A stretch of 64,000 nt of DNA from Astropecten irregularis (taxonomy: Eukaryota > Echinodermata > Asteroidea > Paxillosida > Astropectinidae): the NCBI GenBank assembly GCA_963971285.1, contig OZ020259.1:7812001-7876000 (forward strand), in the 5' to 3' direction. The notes under the pieces were generated by a model. It made no database searches, was not told the DNA's origin, and saw nothing but the letters and a program-made list of their open reading frames with translations. Positions within the stretch are counted from its first letter, which is position 1; every line of letters begins with the position of its first letter. Made by a program: the position numbers and the translations under genes. This document shows, one piece after another, positions 1 through 12,350 of the stretch.

Positions 1-2425
1 ACCTTGTAATTCCCCTTGGAATCATTCAATGTCGCGCATAGCATTCATATGAATTAACTGTCATGTACTGTTAGTTTAGTACCGTTAAACTACTTCAACA
101 ATCCCACACCGGCGACTAAATCGCTGATTCTGGTTCACGCTTAAGTTCATAATTATTTATACTAGGCCTATACATGTAGGCCTCCAAGGCTAGTAAAATA
201 TCCAAGTTACTGCAGGCAGTATTACCTATCAAGCAATAAACAAGACTTCTCTCCAGTTGTATGGGGTATTGACAAAATATGATGATTGTGATTGTGATTG
301 TATCTGGAAATGGTTGATGGCTGGTTCTCCACGATTCAGCAAGTTCGTCAGTCAGGTAGTCAGACTATTTCAGTTCATAAGACGACATCTTTATGTGGCT
401 GCTTAATATTCAGCACAGAAAATATATACTTAATTCTTCTACTTAATTCTTCTTTTGTGGTAAGCAGAGGTAAATCGCTTACCGTTAAGGAGCGCTATGG
501 AATTGACCTGAGTTGTAAATTATAAACGTGTCATGCAAACATATTAAATGTCATTTACAATGAAAACACTTGTAAGATGTAACAGTTTGTTCACAAAAAT
601 ATTCGAATACAATTTTTGCTATACTTGTGCTTATTAGCATTCAAAATGGTGCTTAAGTGAACACGATTTGTGCTCTGTTCAAATTTGAGTTGGATTTGAT
701 TTAGGTTGTTTTGCATTCAGCCAGAGCACGTATGGTATGATTTTCACGGTTTGGTTAATCTACGTACAATTGACAAAGGTGGCTTAACAAACAACTATGT
801 TGGCTCTGGTTGTAAATTATAAACGCCTGATGCAAACCAGGCTACAACTGTCATTTACAATGGAACTGGTTTGAAGTCCACACAAATATCGGAATAAAAT
901 AAAACACAAATAAAATGTTACTTTTCTGACTACTGGTGGTTGATGATACTGAAAATGGTGCCAAGGTGTTAACGATTTGTGATCTGTTAAGAATGTGTTT
1001 ACATCGATCGAATTGTAATGTTTATATTTATTAACTCTTTTTCTTCATTTTTTTTTCTCTAAATTTGTGTAGGCATATTCAACTAATCAAAGCACAGTGC
1101 ACAAACGTTTCACAACTTGAATTGGTCCGATATTGTAAACGTCTGAAAAAAAAACAGGCCATCTACAGATTAAATATCATTCACAATGAAAGTGGCTTTA
1201 AAATTCAAACAAAATGCAACTTTAATAAAATCGATCACACGATAACAGTTTTACCACACAACATGTACCTTTATACTATTCTAAGGCTTATCGATATTTA
1301 AATTGGTGCTGAATTATACACGTTTTGAGCTCTTTTCTTGTATTTTTGGTTGCTTTTTGTATTGTTCGCTTCACACTATAGACCTAAATATACTTATATA
1401 TACATGTACACCATTAAATTTATCTGAGCAGAATTCACAACATGCCAACATGTCAGATGTTGAGCTTGGCCTTTCTAGTCTCTGATATTCAGGGACAGTG
1501 CGGGTTATAACAGCAATGTGTGACTACGACTTCAACTTGAAGGTATAAAGTGAAAATTAATGACCAAATAATGAGGAAAGCTTGATTACAATGAATTATT
1601 CCGCCCGTGACTAAGGCAAGTCAAATGTCACGATGGAACAAAGTTGAATGAATGTTACGCGGGACACAGGTTTTAAATGTCAAAATGAGAATTTCGGTTT
1701 GCAGTATTTGACTTCAATTTTATGGTTTCGTTTCTGCATAGTGATTTACATTCATGATTAAGTTGGTAAGATGGCAGGTATTTTTTAAATAAATTATTCT
1801 GTATAGGCAATTCTCAATAATGCCAGGATTTAGAAACCATGATAAGTGAATGAATGACATCTGGAGACATATAATGAATAGAGCCTCAAAGGTCAGTCAA
1901 TCGCTGCTATCAAACCGGTAAAACAGACTAACAATTATTACAAGTGATCAGATTATTGTAATGCTCACCATGAGTGCACGATAGTCTTGTTCAGCCGGCC
2001 ATCGTAACAAACAAACATAATTTCCAGCAGAGTCAGGATCAGTTTTGAGCTGAGACGCAGAGCTCATACGGTTCACATGTACAGTGTGTTCGTAAAATGA
2101 TTACATAGTTAATATTGTCATATTTCCGCTACTGAAAGAAGTGTCCCGCCGGTCAGTCGATTTAACTCCATGAAAACAGTTCCATCCGTACGATGTGAGG
2201 GGGATATCCTAGAATACGATGATTCTGAAAGTAAATGTGGTTTTCACTCCAATTTCGGAACTTTCATTATGTCATTGTGTCTCCAGCCTTCACAACGTTT
2301 TAATTTTTTTTTTAGAAGAATAACTGGGATTTTTTTATAGATAATTGAGATGTACATGGTCGTGTGAGGGCGGAACATGGGGAAAGGCAGCCAAATCCAA
2401 CACCGATTCCGACTAGTGTTTCGAA
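1..2425. repeat. Lectin cassette A: duplicated 3' flank
   Basis: No gene is visible. This stretch lies downstream (minus strand) of the lectin fragment at 2426-2713. Much of it is repeated in inverted orientation at about 18.64-22.0 kb, downstream of the split lectin. Shared landmarks are the run around GATGTGAGGG (2195) against the same sequence near 18830, the lectin-flank motif GTTGGACTTGG-like at 1460 against 19310, and TTTATAATTTACAAC near 820 against 19905. Part of it (270-1700) also recurs directly at 4380-5700. The conserved unit with a TTTATAAT core appears three times inside this flank, near 520, 815 and 1130. It is best read as segmentally duplicated intergenic DNA. Confidence 0.7.
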
Positions 2426-2713
2426 TTACAGGTCTCGGTGAGAGTAAGTAGGCTGCTTGCACACTGCAGGAAAAGACACCCCGCAATCCCAGTCATGAGT
2501 ATCATGGCGAATGAGACCACAGTCTTCTCCACCTCTGAGATCATTGGAATGACCTTCTCTCCGATTTCGGTAGCTGACCAGCAATCCTCCCTCCTTACAC
2601 ACCCATGTCCCCTTGGTATCTTGGTCATTGCAGTCGATCCAAGCCTTCTCCCCGTCCGGCATCACGCTGTTCACGATGAAATCATTCTCTTCTATGGAGC
2701 ACGGAACGTGCAA
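2426..2713 (-). pseudogene. C-type lectin 3' fragment (CTLD pseudogene)
   Basis: This is the C-terminal half of a C-type lectin-like domain. Homology to the neighbouring lectin begins at VP.S.EENDF and runs through WIDCND, GTWVC, EDCG and the closing AVCKQPTYSH. The N-terminal half (signal peptide, the EWHHWG..CY motif and the first disulfide cysteines) is missing: DNA upstream on the minus strand does not match. The QPD carbohydrate-binding triplet has become HSN, and the WND motif is degraded to DWD. With no signal peptide and no intact sugar site it should not make a functional secreted lectin. It lies about 300 bp downstream of the intact lectin in the same orientation, as expected for tandem duplication and partial deletion. 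The frame itself is open, so a truncated product cannot be excluded. Confidence 0.75.
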
Positions 2714-3011
2714 ATTGCTTCAACAATCCAACTATGTTGAGCGTTTAGTCTAATTTCTGTGTAAACATGCTCTCATCGATAGTAGACTGATTGTTCTCGG
2801 GTTATCCATACATCTCAGTTATTAATAAACAGTTTCTGGACACTTTTGTCAGTATGTCTACATTGTGTACAGCGTCATAACTATCTGAATAAACAGTAGG
2901 ATTGTTTGAAGAGAAACTAAATAATGATACGTATTAATGTTTGAGGGCGTTGCACGGTGAAAGGTCTTCCAGATCCATCATCAATTCTGACTCGTGTTTC
3001 TAATACATGTC

Positions 3012-3485
3012 TTAGTGGGAGTAAGAAAGCTGCTTGCAAACTGCACGAAGAGACTGCCCGCAACTCCCATCATTCCACTGACGAGTTTCTTTCCTAATGA
3101 CACCACAATCTTGTCCATTCTTGTTGTCATCGGGCTGTCCGTTTGCCCAATTCCTGTAGCTGACGTCCACTCCTCCCTCCTCGCACACCCAGGTTCCCTC
3201 GGTTGCTTGATCGTTGCAGTCAATCCAAGCTCTCACCACGTCTAGAATCACGATGTCCACGATGAAATCATTCTCTTCCAGGGAGCTTGGCACGGCCAGA
3301 ATGCCACCCAACTTGGCGCACTCGGCTCTGGCACTCGACCAGGTAAACTCGGATTGAGTGAGCAAATAACAAGAAGATCCCCAGTGATGCCACTCCGGAA
3401 GGCAGGGTGGCTCGGGATGCGAACATTTAGCCGAAACTTGTGCACTTGAAATGGTCGCAAATGTGAAGAAAATTGTAGCAAACAT
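3012..3485 (-). CDS. Secreted C-type lectin, QPD (galactose-type), single exon
   Basis: A complete 157-residue protein. Residues 1-19 form a hydrophobic signal peptide ending near VSA. The mature CTLD fills the rest and carries the family landmarks: C28, EWHHWG at 31-36, C39, WIDC at 87-90 (the WIGL position), C101, the QPD triplet at 117-119, C127, WND at 137-139, C142 and C150. QPD together with WND is the known signature for calcium-dependent galactose-type binding, so a soluble galactose-binding humoral lectin is the likely role (inference). The start is chosen because it gives the signal peptide; the split lectin at 17312 begins the same way. A short TTTTAAG sequence about 20 bp upstream could serve as a weak TATA box. 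Length and architecture match invertebrate single-domain lectins. Confidence 0.9.
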   Translation of the reverse strand: MFATIFFTFATISSAQVSAKCSHPEPPCLPEWHHWGSSCYLLTQSEFTWSSARAECAKLGGILAVPSSLEENDFIVDIVILDVVRAWIDCNDQATEGTWVCEEGGVDVSYRNWANGQPDDNKNGQDCGVIRKETRQWNDGSCGQSLRAVCKQLSYSH

Positions 3486-4379
3486 GTTGAAAGCAACTGC
3501 TTAAAAGCCAGAGAATATTGACTACACGAATTATCACGTCTAGTATCTAAACGAGGCTCCAGTACATGTAATCAACGTTTCGTAACTAATTATGGTCTGA
3601 AGCAAATGACAAGGTTTGACCGTAAAAATGTCTGCACGTAGAAAGGGTTAAGCAGCAAATCAAAGCAAAGCAAAGCAGTCAGAAACATATACGCTTCTAA
3701 GTTCATGGCCTAAATTGATTAGTAAAGGGAGAGAGTGGCGTAATTTTTGAAACTGCATCACTGCCCACGTATCATCAAAAAACCATTGCAGTGTTTCCAC
3801 AGTAACCACCCAACAGAGGCCACAGCGGATCGTTATATTATACACGATCGAACCATGGCAAAGGTTCACTACGAAAATTGTAGGCCATTAAGACTGAGTG
3901 GCATGTTGTTAATTAGCCAACACAATAGAAGATAGAGATTGGCCCCGTTGGATTGCGTAGGACGCTAGGTCAATGTCAAAAAGATAATACTGAGCTGCCC
4001 TGCTTTGTGAAAAAAATATAAACCAACCCATAAAAAAACAAATCATGCCTGCATGTCTATAATGTCAACCAAGGACGGCTGACTGCTATTTGAGGAAACC
4101 TCCTTATTTTGCAACAGGCATAAGAAGGCAATAATTATCGAAATAATACAATGAATATATACACAATAATGATAAATATAATAAAAAGGTACCCGTCTGA
4201 ACGAAATTCTTAGAGCTAAGCCCCTTACGGTGTAGGGCACTGGGTCTTCCTGACTATAGAACGTGCACATGTATCTGTGACATCAATCATTATCATACTA
4301 CTGTCAAAAACTACTCTTCAGAAAGAACGAGTCAACTCGGATTCTTTATGAAACGTGTTTTCATAAACAGAAAAATTAA
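3486..4379. other. Lectin upstream region, no gene seen
   Basis: This holds the presumed promoter of the 3012-3485 lectin (minus strand) and ordinary AT-rich DNA. No conserved coding frame or strong repeat was recognised. Confidence 0.5.
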
Positions 4380-5673
4380 ACGCTTCTCGAATGTTCGTGT
4401 ATTGAAGAAAGATGATGGTTGTGAGCGTGAGTGTGATTGTAATTGTATCATTGTATTGTATGCATATGGTTTTCCACTATTCCCCATCAGGTTCGTCGTT
4501 CAGTTGGTGAAATGATCGCAGTTCAATGGACGTCATCTTATAAGAGGACCACTTTCCTACTGCGTTTTCAACGTCTTGGGATGTGCGCCCATGCAGTTTA
4601 ATATTAACGCAGCTTGCAACAGACCGATCCACTGTGATGTCAAATGACTAAAATGACAATTCATGATATCAATCATGTCAATAATGTTACTCGACTAATA
4701 CATTTCAAATTGTATTTATAACTGTACTTTGCACGTGAAGGAAAACATGACATATAGTTATAGTCTTATGTGTGGGTCTATTTTCTTTCATTCCAGCATT
4801 ATAGGTCAACAAGTGACGACACAATGAACCAATCGTCCAAAACGTTTCAAGATTGGAAGACTTGAGATAACCATTATTGTTGTTCTCTCTCTGTTTAATC
4901 GTAAGCTATACTGTCACTTATTGATGTTTCAAATGGTGCTTGAGTGTAGAGAACTTGTGCTCATTTTAAAATATTTGTTCTTGTTTAATGGTTTAAAGAC
5001 AACTATTCCAACTATTTCTAGCATAATTCACAAAAGATGCAAAGCGTAAATTTGCAAGTCGACATGTCATATGTTGGACTTGGCCTTTAGGTGCTGTGCG
5101 AGACTGGGCCATATCAGCGATTTGTAAATGCAAACGAAATGGTATAAAGCAACAAGTATAAACAAAATAATGAACAAAGAGAGATCAAAACTTGATTACA
5201 ATGAATTATTCTTCCCTGACAAAGGCATGAAGGATTTAACGATGGAACAGAATTGTTACACGGATTTCCAATGTTGATTTGTAAAGGAAAATGATAGATA
5301 GCACCGATTATAGTTCATTACATAATCATATAGATTCCATGATATGGGTAGGTCTTGTTTGTTGGTCTTTATAAACTTAACAAGGGTATCCCCGCGTGCT
5401 TGCAAAATGAAGAAAACATGTACATTGCCTTCACCGTCATGCCAAGAAATGTCATCGGCCTGCCAGTCAACCAGAAGTCTAATTAACAGTGCCGTTGTCA
5501 TATATAATTATAAAAAAACGTGGGTAACGTCATTTGATTATCTGCATAAACACTGGTATTGTCTTTATGGAAAATAATAGTGAAACAAAAATGATGTTTA
5601 ATTTTGATACTTTGTTGCCCCGTTAAGCTTTGCATAGTGTTGTCCCATCTAGTAACTTTGAGTCTGACTTTGA
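4380..5673. repeat. Partial direct duplicate of cassette A flank
   Basis: Sequence from about 4400 (GATTGTAATTGTATC region) to 5250 follows 290-1660 in order and in the same orientation. The clearest anchors are the TTGGACTTGGCCTTT-like segment near 5075 (compare 1465) and CTTGATTACAATGAATTATT at 5191 (compare 1582). The cassette has lost its lectin: only a short match to lectin 3' untranslated sequence remains near 6868-6900. Confidence 0.7.
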
Positions 5674-5677
5674 TTAA

Positions 5678-6009
5678 AGGTAGTATCATACTTTGGTAGG
5701 ACACCAAAACAGAGATGTTCACAGATTTACGTATAACTTACAGGGTATGAAAATGGTGGTGATAGAAACAAACCATTAAAATGCTTCGACCTGAAATGGT
5801 GTATTTATCCAGAAATTAGTAAAACAACGACCGAAAATCTTTTTGATCTTTTAAAAGATCAACAATAAAAGAGAAACAACTTAAGAAATACTGTGGCCGT
5901 TTTCACTGTTTTCTCAAAAAGTGGGCTGTGGAATGTTATTGTATCTTCCTTGATATTTTTGCCCATGAATCTGTATTTCTTTGACAAAAACCGAAGTATG
6001 ATACTACCT
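5678..6009 (-). mobile_element. 332-bp TTAA-flanked MITE (family T1)
   Basis: The terminal inverted repeats are AGGTAGTATCATACTTTGG at the left and its complement (one mismatch, CCGAAGTATGATACTACCT) at the right. TTAA lies directly outside each end (5674-5677 and 6010-6013). A copy at 32842-33173 has exactly the same length and also TTAA flanks, and further copies lie at 19916-21461 (interrupted) and 57951-58262. A TTAA target duplication is known for piggyBac and Kolobok elements. The termini do not settle which. No transposase frame is present. Confidence 0.88.
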
Positions 6010-6013
6010 TTAA

Positions 6014-6335
6014 AGGCATTGCATACGTTTGGTAATGACTCTGAAAATTTATGGCAAAAAAAACTTACTTGGTGAGAAGTACAGCTGCTTTGGATAGTAT
6101 AATGCATATTGAGAAACGTTCAATTCGAAATACCGCGGTTATGGAAAAATATGTCACTTTTTATCTCCAAAAATCTGTTCTCTGGCGTGAAATAACCGAG
6201 TTTGTCACCAAAATCTCAAAAACGCTACCACCTTTTGAATTAAAACTTTCACAGGTTAGTTTAATGGTATAGATGTACAATTATATTGGTTTGAAACAAA
6301 CAGTAGGCTCAAATTACCAAACGTATGCAATCCCT
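6014..6335. mobile_element. 322-bp TTAA-flanked MITE abutting the previous one
   Basis: The left end is AGGCATTGCATACGTTTGG and the right end is the complement of AGGGATTGCATACGTTTGG, extending to about 23 bp with two mismatches. TTAA flanks are at 6010-6013 (shared with the T1 element) and 6336-6339. No coding capacity is visible. The internal sequence is unrelated to T1. Confidence 0.87.
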
Positions 6336-6864
6336 TTAAGTCTCCATTGCGCATGTACAAGTGACACATTGCACATGTATTGTACATGTATATGTATGTG
6401 CATGTTCAAGTGATAGGCATGTAGGCTACAGTGCCTGTTATTTTATAAACGTTTTTTGATGTTGGCCTGCATTTAGATTGACCCCTTGTGGGAGCCAGAG
6501 AAGCCTTTTCAGTTCTAAATAGTGTGGTTTGATTCCTTGTACGCCCACTGGAAATTTCCACTAAGAAATGCATGCGTTACTTTTGATTCCTTTGGGTATT
6601 TGATCTTACTTTGCTTTAATTCATCTGCACCATCCAACTTGTTTTTCATATATTACTGCCCTCCCCGGGGAGCTGTGGAATGATGTGCACTTTATATTAA
6701 AACTTGTCAAAACGGCAGAACCATAGTTTTGCTCGTAGAACTGAAATCGTAGTTCTTTTGTGATACATTTTCTGAATGAGAGTTTATCTTGCCATTCCCT
6801 GAACCTCAACTGACGTTTACCCCAAGTTTGAGCCGGGAAGCCGTTACAATAGGCACATGTATAA

Positions 6865-6905
6865 TGGCAATGCTTGGGGAAAGGCAGCCAGATTCAACAT
6901 TGGTA
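6865..6905 (-). repeat. Remnant of lectin 3' untranslated region
   Basis: GGGAAAGGCAGCCAGATTC matches the segment at 2377-2400 just beyond the lectin fragment's stop. No coding part remains beside it. It marks the decayed end of the second cassette. Confidence 0.4.
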
Positions 6906-9617
6906 CAAAGCATTCTCTATCTTTTATTAAAATATATGGACAGCAAAAAATGTCTATTTTAAGGTACCTGCCACATCAGCGTCATCGTCGAGTCGACTTT
7001 GCAGACGTTTGCTTCTGCAAATTCAAACGTATATATAACACATTAAGTTGCGTGGCCGTATCTTTATGACGCAACTTGTGGTCTACATTTAAAAAAGCAA
7101 AACTTCTACGAAAACGCCTCGAAAGGCGTTGGCGCAAGGACAGATAACAAACAAAACAGGTCATTATTCATTACTCAACGACTGTTCGTTTGAGGTATGA
7201 TTATATTATGTACTTCATTTGATCCCACAAGGATAATAGCATATGTTTCTTAGGGATTATAACAATACGTTACAAACTGCATTTTGATATTTTCACTGAA
7301 AAGCATGCCGAATCATGACGGTTTAAATCATTTCATATTGACATTTTCCAATATAATCAATTTGCCTTCGTCTCTGTTCTTCAGTAATGGCTAAAACACA
7401 ACACAGCTCAAAATTAAAACATCGCTACAAATTCAAGTCTGACATTTATTTTTATTCTTCATTTATTGTCAATAAAATAATCAAGTTACAACAAAATCTA
7501 ATATGTAAATCTTACAAAGGGTGATTAAGAATCTAACAATTCGTTTAAGCAAATTTACAAATCCTTATTTGTCAATAATATACTTTACATTATTTAATCA
7601 AATTACGGTCACTAATGCAAACTCTTTAAAACAGTTTAAAAACAATATATGTAAAAAAAACCAAAGTAATAAAATGCTTGAAGTTAGTAGGGCAAGACTT
7701 CCGAACGCCAAAACGTCAGGCTCTAAACATTCAAAGCATTATATTCATTTCTGGCCATTATTTTGGTTGATGAGCAGTTTCCAGCAGATCATTACTTGTA
7801 TTTAAAGTTTTACTGTAATCAAATTTAAGAAAGGGTGAAAGTGCTTTAAAATTATTGCTTAAAACATAATTAATGACTTAATACATTTATATTTTTATAT
7901 AAGTGTTTAATCTGACCCCCAAAAAACATAAAAAAAAAAACAATCAGTACACGTAGACCCCACCCCACCGAGCAAATTCCCACTGGAACCGATCCACGAA
8001 AAAATACGTGTGACGTAACTTACATAACTGGTATAGGCTTGAATCACAGTATACTGCGTGTCGTTCTGCATGTAAAGTAAGCAATAATTTCCGTCGCGAA
8101 AAGTGTGGTGCCAAATTTTAGGCCTAAAATACATCGTTTTTTATGATACAATAATTTAAGCACAAACGAAAAAAAAGGTCGAGTTTCTTAACAATACAGA
8201 TGTATTTACCTTCATTAAAGTTTGAATTACATTTAACATTTCAAAAGGGTACAACATGAATAAGATCTATGATTGTTTTCTTTAAGAACAGGTTTGTTTG
8301 TTGTCCTCACAAATTAAACTTATCATCATGTTAAAAAATATTCTGGTTCGTCTTTGTTATCAGTTTAAAATTTACACAATCAATCTAAATCATTATTTTA
8401 TATATCAAACCTGTGTATTATACTTTTGTCATTGTTGACAATCTGTACTGGATAAATAAAAACTAAATATTATTCATATATTATTCCTTGATTCCCAAAA
8501 TGGTTCATTCCACTAAGTCGGGGCATGAATTCCGATGATTTATGTGTTTTATTTGAAACCAATCCAAATATTAAAGGCAAGAAAGACTGATTGTGTGATC
8601 AAATGTTTTTTATGCCATGACGTGACTCATTTCCATCTTATTTATCGCACAACAGCAGTGAAAACGATCAAATACCACTATGATGTTATCCACATCCTTC
8701 CTCGCACCTTCTCACCACTGCTCTGAGCCAAATGAGACAACAAAACTCACTATGATTCACGTCGTGGCATGTAAACACTGATCGCGCAAATAGTATATTA
8801 AGAGTTGTAATAAAGGATAGCTGGTGTACAAATTTACTGATTGATTATGAGCATCATCACAAATTATGTCTAATCGATATGGTGGAATGACCTAATACAT
8901 GTAATACGCATACACAGACACATTTGTCAAAAAAAAATATTAGATATTTTCGTAGCAATAGTACGTATTATGCCGTATCAAAGTACTGGTGAATAAGTAG
9001 CTGCATTTAGCTTTTATAAACGCACAGAATTGATCTCAATAGAATATGTAATAGGCACAGTCAAACATTTGAAAAAGCAGTATCGGTATCAATGACATGA
9101 GTCTGTTATACTTGCACTGATGTTAGCTCAACCGATATTAATTACAATACACACTTTTAAGTGTTAGAACTCAATTCAGTCACATCTAAATATAAAAGAT
9201 CACTGTAAATAATATCACACATATGTCATGTTCTCTTTCTGTCTATTTTCTTTGCCCTCTAATAAGGAATAGCTCGTGTCTACAAACATGTTAAGATAAG
9301 TATTCTCCATATGGAACATTTTTTTAATACTTTTTTTTTATTTGATAATTTTATGTTTATAAATTACACATCACATTTAATGACAACTATGATCTGAAAA
9401 CCCCCTGATTTGGTTTATTACCACGCACCTCTAACTAAGACTTAGTGATACAAAACAATCTAACAGTTAAAATTTATACTGTATACACTGAAAATGATGT
9501 TGATGTTCATGGTTGTAATTAAGATTCTCCAATGGGTCGATAGACTTATTCAAGTTTCACTTTCCCTTCGTGTTATTGGTTGAGGCTAATTATTACGACC
9601 CAAAAGTAAAGTTATAT
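6906..9617. other. AT-rich stretch without recognisable genes
   Basis: No coding region, RNA gene or clear inverted-repeat element was recognised on either strand. The DNA is AT-rich with simple A and T runs. Confidence 0.5.
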
Positions 9618-10684
9618 CTAAATGCCTGCTTCACGCATTTTTATGCTGCATTTTTTCATGGAATACTTTGGTATCCAATCGTTCCAACGAAGGCCAAGGC
9701 GGGTGTCAGTGTTCTCATACGGGATGTACTTACCATTCAAGTGGGAAAATCCACACTGTTTGAACCACCAGGCACCTTCCCGGCTTTGTGCACAGTTCTC
9801 AGATGACTTGATATCATTATCTTGATCCATAGTTGTAAAGTCCGTACCTGTGTTAGCGCCAAGGGAGTTCCCAGCAGTGCTTCGGCCATCATAGTCACCA
9901 ATATTTAGAGTGTAGCGATTCGAAAATATTTTGAAATCATTGTACTTTGCCCAAGCTGTGTTATTATGCCAGTCCTCCAATTCAACTCGTAGCTCCCATG
10001 GTCCACGAGACACATCTGATGTCAGCATCACTAAGTTATCGTTGCCAAGCCAGAACTCACCAGCCAGATTGCCAAAGCCAAACTGGTACTCGGACCAGTC
10101 ACGGTAGAAATCAACGCTGCCATCTTGTCGTCTCTGAAAGACAGTCCATCCTCCATTGTCCTGTTCCATGTCACAGTAGACCTGGACGGTACTATTCCAA
10201 AGTCCACTTGGGTATATAGTGTATATACCACTTGGAATACAGCCAGCATCTAAGAGCATCTTGCAACTTCGTTTCAGTTGAAAGGGATCGCCAGGCAGTG
10301 ATAATAGAGGTGTATCTTCCTCAGTATCAAAGTATACGCTCCCTTGAGCTGCTACAAAGTCACTTAGGCCTTCATGTTCCTTCCGCGTCGCATTGTTCAA
10401 CTCGCACCGCTTGTCACATTTGAAGAATTAAATGACTTGCAAGTGTCATCCATGCTGCATTCTCGTCCACATATGACATGAGAATGTACTTGTTTGTTGG
10501 CATATGTAGACCCTTTCAGCGCTCTGTTTTTAGCAGCATGAAACATCAGCGTGCGTGAATTTAACACATGTTCACATCCAATGGCACATGCAACCAGTCC
10601 TAAGAATATACTAGGCGACCAAACATGGATGTCCACATCGTGAAATTTGAACTGAAGTGTCTTAGGAAAGTTGATGCTACACAT
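9618..10684 (-). pseudogene. Fibrinogen-related protein with PAN/apple-like lead, one frameshift
   Basis: Two overlapping minus-strand frames make one protein. The upstream frame (10397-10684) has a hydrophobic leader around IFLGLVACAIGC, then a PAN/apple-like segment with conserved cysteines ending at CKSFN. The downstream frame (9618-10400) continues through CELNNATR into a complete fibrinogen C-terminal domain: SCKMLLDAGC, GWTVFQRR, WLGN, the calcium-binding DQDND, and the closing WWFKQCGFSHLNGKY block. The two frames meet at 10411-10433, where frame B reads FKCDKRCEL only after a single-base-type shift. FReD proteins are secreted, calcium-dependent pattern recognition lectins (family knowledge). 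The gene is uninterrupted by introns, which may mean a retrocopy. The break could be a real mutation or a consensus error, so an intact gene remains possible. Confidence 0.85.
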
Positions 10685-11419
10685 GTAATCCTAGAGCACA
10701 GAAGGCTGGTTGGTGATGTGTTTTTACTGATCTCATATTTGTACATGTATATGTACACAGAGCCAAGTCAGTTATTTTGATTCCAATCTCGTATGTAGAG
10801 TTCAATCAATAATTGGCGATTGGATTGGAAAGTACTGAGTAGAGCAGCTTCTTACGCCAGATCTATAAAGACCCAGCAAGCACACCACAGCTTTACAGTT
10901 GCATGCCATAAAATGAATTGGATCCTAGCTGGAAGTGGGACTACTGATAATAGGATTCGGTGTAGCAGTGTATTGTGTCCTTCACCGATTGGTCAATAAT
11001 GGCTGTATTTTACACCATTGTACTCAAAGTCACCGTATCATTATGCTTGTATACTGATTGGTTCATATTTTCACTCATTCTTCATTGCTACATCCCTTAA
11101 GCATCCCATTGCTGGGCGAAATGTACATTATACAGACTGAAGTGCAGCATTGGGTATGGTGTAGCAGGGCCGATAGCGTTAGCGCCACCAACGTTTAGTT
11201 TTATCGTGCGTTGTTGACTTTAAGACCGATTCTGAAAGTTTCCAATTGTAATGTAGATTGGCAAAGTTATTATGCAGATATCATAGAGGGTTTTTAAGGA
11301 AAATACATTTTTTTGCCAAACTGGCAAGATTTGAACTTGGTAACAAGTGTTAGTTTTCATTTGGCAAGGGTATTTTCCACTGAACTATAAATATATAAAT
11401 TCTTAGTTAACAGATGGTC
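10685..11419. other. Upstream of the fibrinogen-related gene; nothing recognised
   Basis: It contains the presumed promoter side of the minus-strand fibrinogen-related gene. No other gene or dated mobile element was identified. Confidence 0.4.
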
Positions 11420-11765
11420 ACAACGAAATGTTATATTAATGGACTTTTTGGGACCTTGTCTCATGGCCTAATGTAAAAGAATAGTATTTCAATGCTGAAC
11501 ACTGTTCTGCCGAATAGTCTGGTTGGTTCTAAGTCAACTTGGCTGGTGTCAAATCTAGGTTAGTCATTTTATATGACATTTGCCTTTTATTGATCGGTAT
11601 GGCTTCCGTAGTCTGATTTCCACCAGTTAATGCGTTGGAGAGAATTCGGCGGTCTCCGCCATGAGACAATAATATACTAATTAAAACGGACTGTATTTGG
11701 CTGTGTGGGTTACGATTAAAAGCAATTCAATTTATGGTGAGCAGCAGACAAAACTGTGTGATATC
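11420..11765 (+). repeat. Dispersed repeat R1, copy 1
   Basis: It matches 13236-13720 in the same orientation and order. Anchors are AGAATAGTATTTCAATGCTG against AGAATAGTAATTCAATGCTG, CTTGGCTGGTG, GGCGGTCTCCG and CATTTGGCTGCGTGGGTT-like sequence. Its class is unknown. Confidence 0.65.
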
Positions 11766-11814
11766 GTGACGTAAGACATGGGAGCATTTCCATTATAGGG
11801 TCTCTGCAATAGGA

Positions 11815-12350
11815 ATATTATGGCTTGAACATGTGCCAAAAAGAAATTGTAACACGGGGCCTGTGTTTTTACCCACTTCCTCACACTGTTTCAGGGTTTA
11901 AAAACAGTTTTTTTTTTAATGCTTATTAAAATTTCCATATTCATGAGCAAAACTGTGATGTCATCTGGGTATTTTGAGAGCTGTAACCCAATTGATTTGT
12001 GCACAAAAAATTGGGGTTGTTTTATAGGTTATCTGACACAATTTTCATTGCTCAATAAGTTTTGTGTGCCGAATATGTTCCTTTCACTCAAAAGGCGGTT
12101 CAATATTTTTGCCAAACCATTTCTGTTGGTCAAGTTTGCCTCCTCATTTCTCATTTCTTATGTTTTTTTTTTATTTTTTTTTATTTTTGCTGTGGGTTCC
12201 CCACATGAGTATGCATGAAAATCTCCCATTTTGCAAAGCCATTCAAACGAAAACCAAATGCTGGTTTGAAACCAAAATTAGACTTCCCATTCATTATTTG
12301 TCAATATGTTCTCTGTCTGAAGGCAATAAAACAACTGCAGTAACACTTTA
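11815..12350 (+). repeat. Dispersed repeat R2, copy 1
   Basis: It matches 56410-56790 in order: GGCTTGAACATGTGCCAA, CCCACTTCCTCACACTG, AAACCATTTCTGT, TTCATTATTTGTCA and the closing AAGGCAATAAAA. No coding capacity or terminal repeats were recognised. The copies differ mainly by T-tract length. Confidence 0.65.

Noticed and set aside
3012-3485. Toxin-like CTLD (snaclec) instead of a lectin
   Set aside because: QPD and WND are intact and the architecture is single-domain, so a sugar-binding lectin is the simpler reading.
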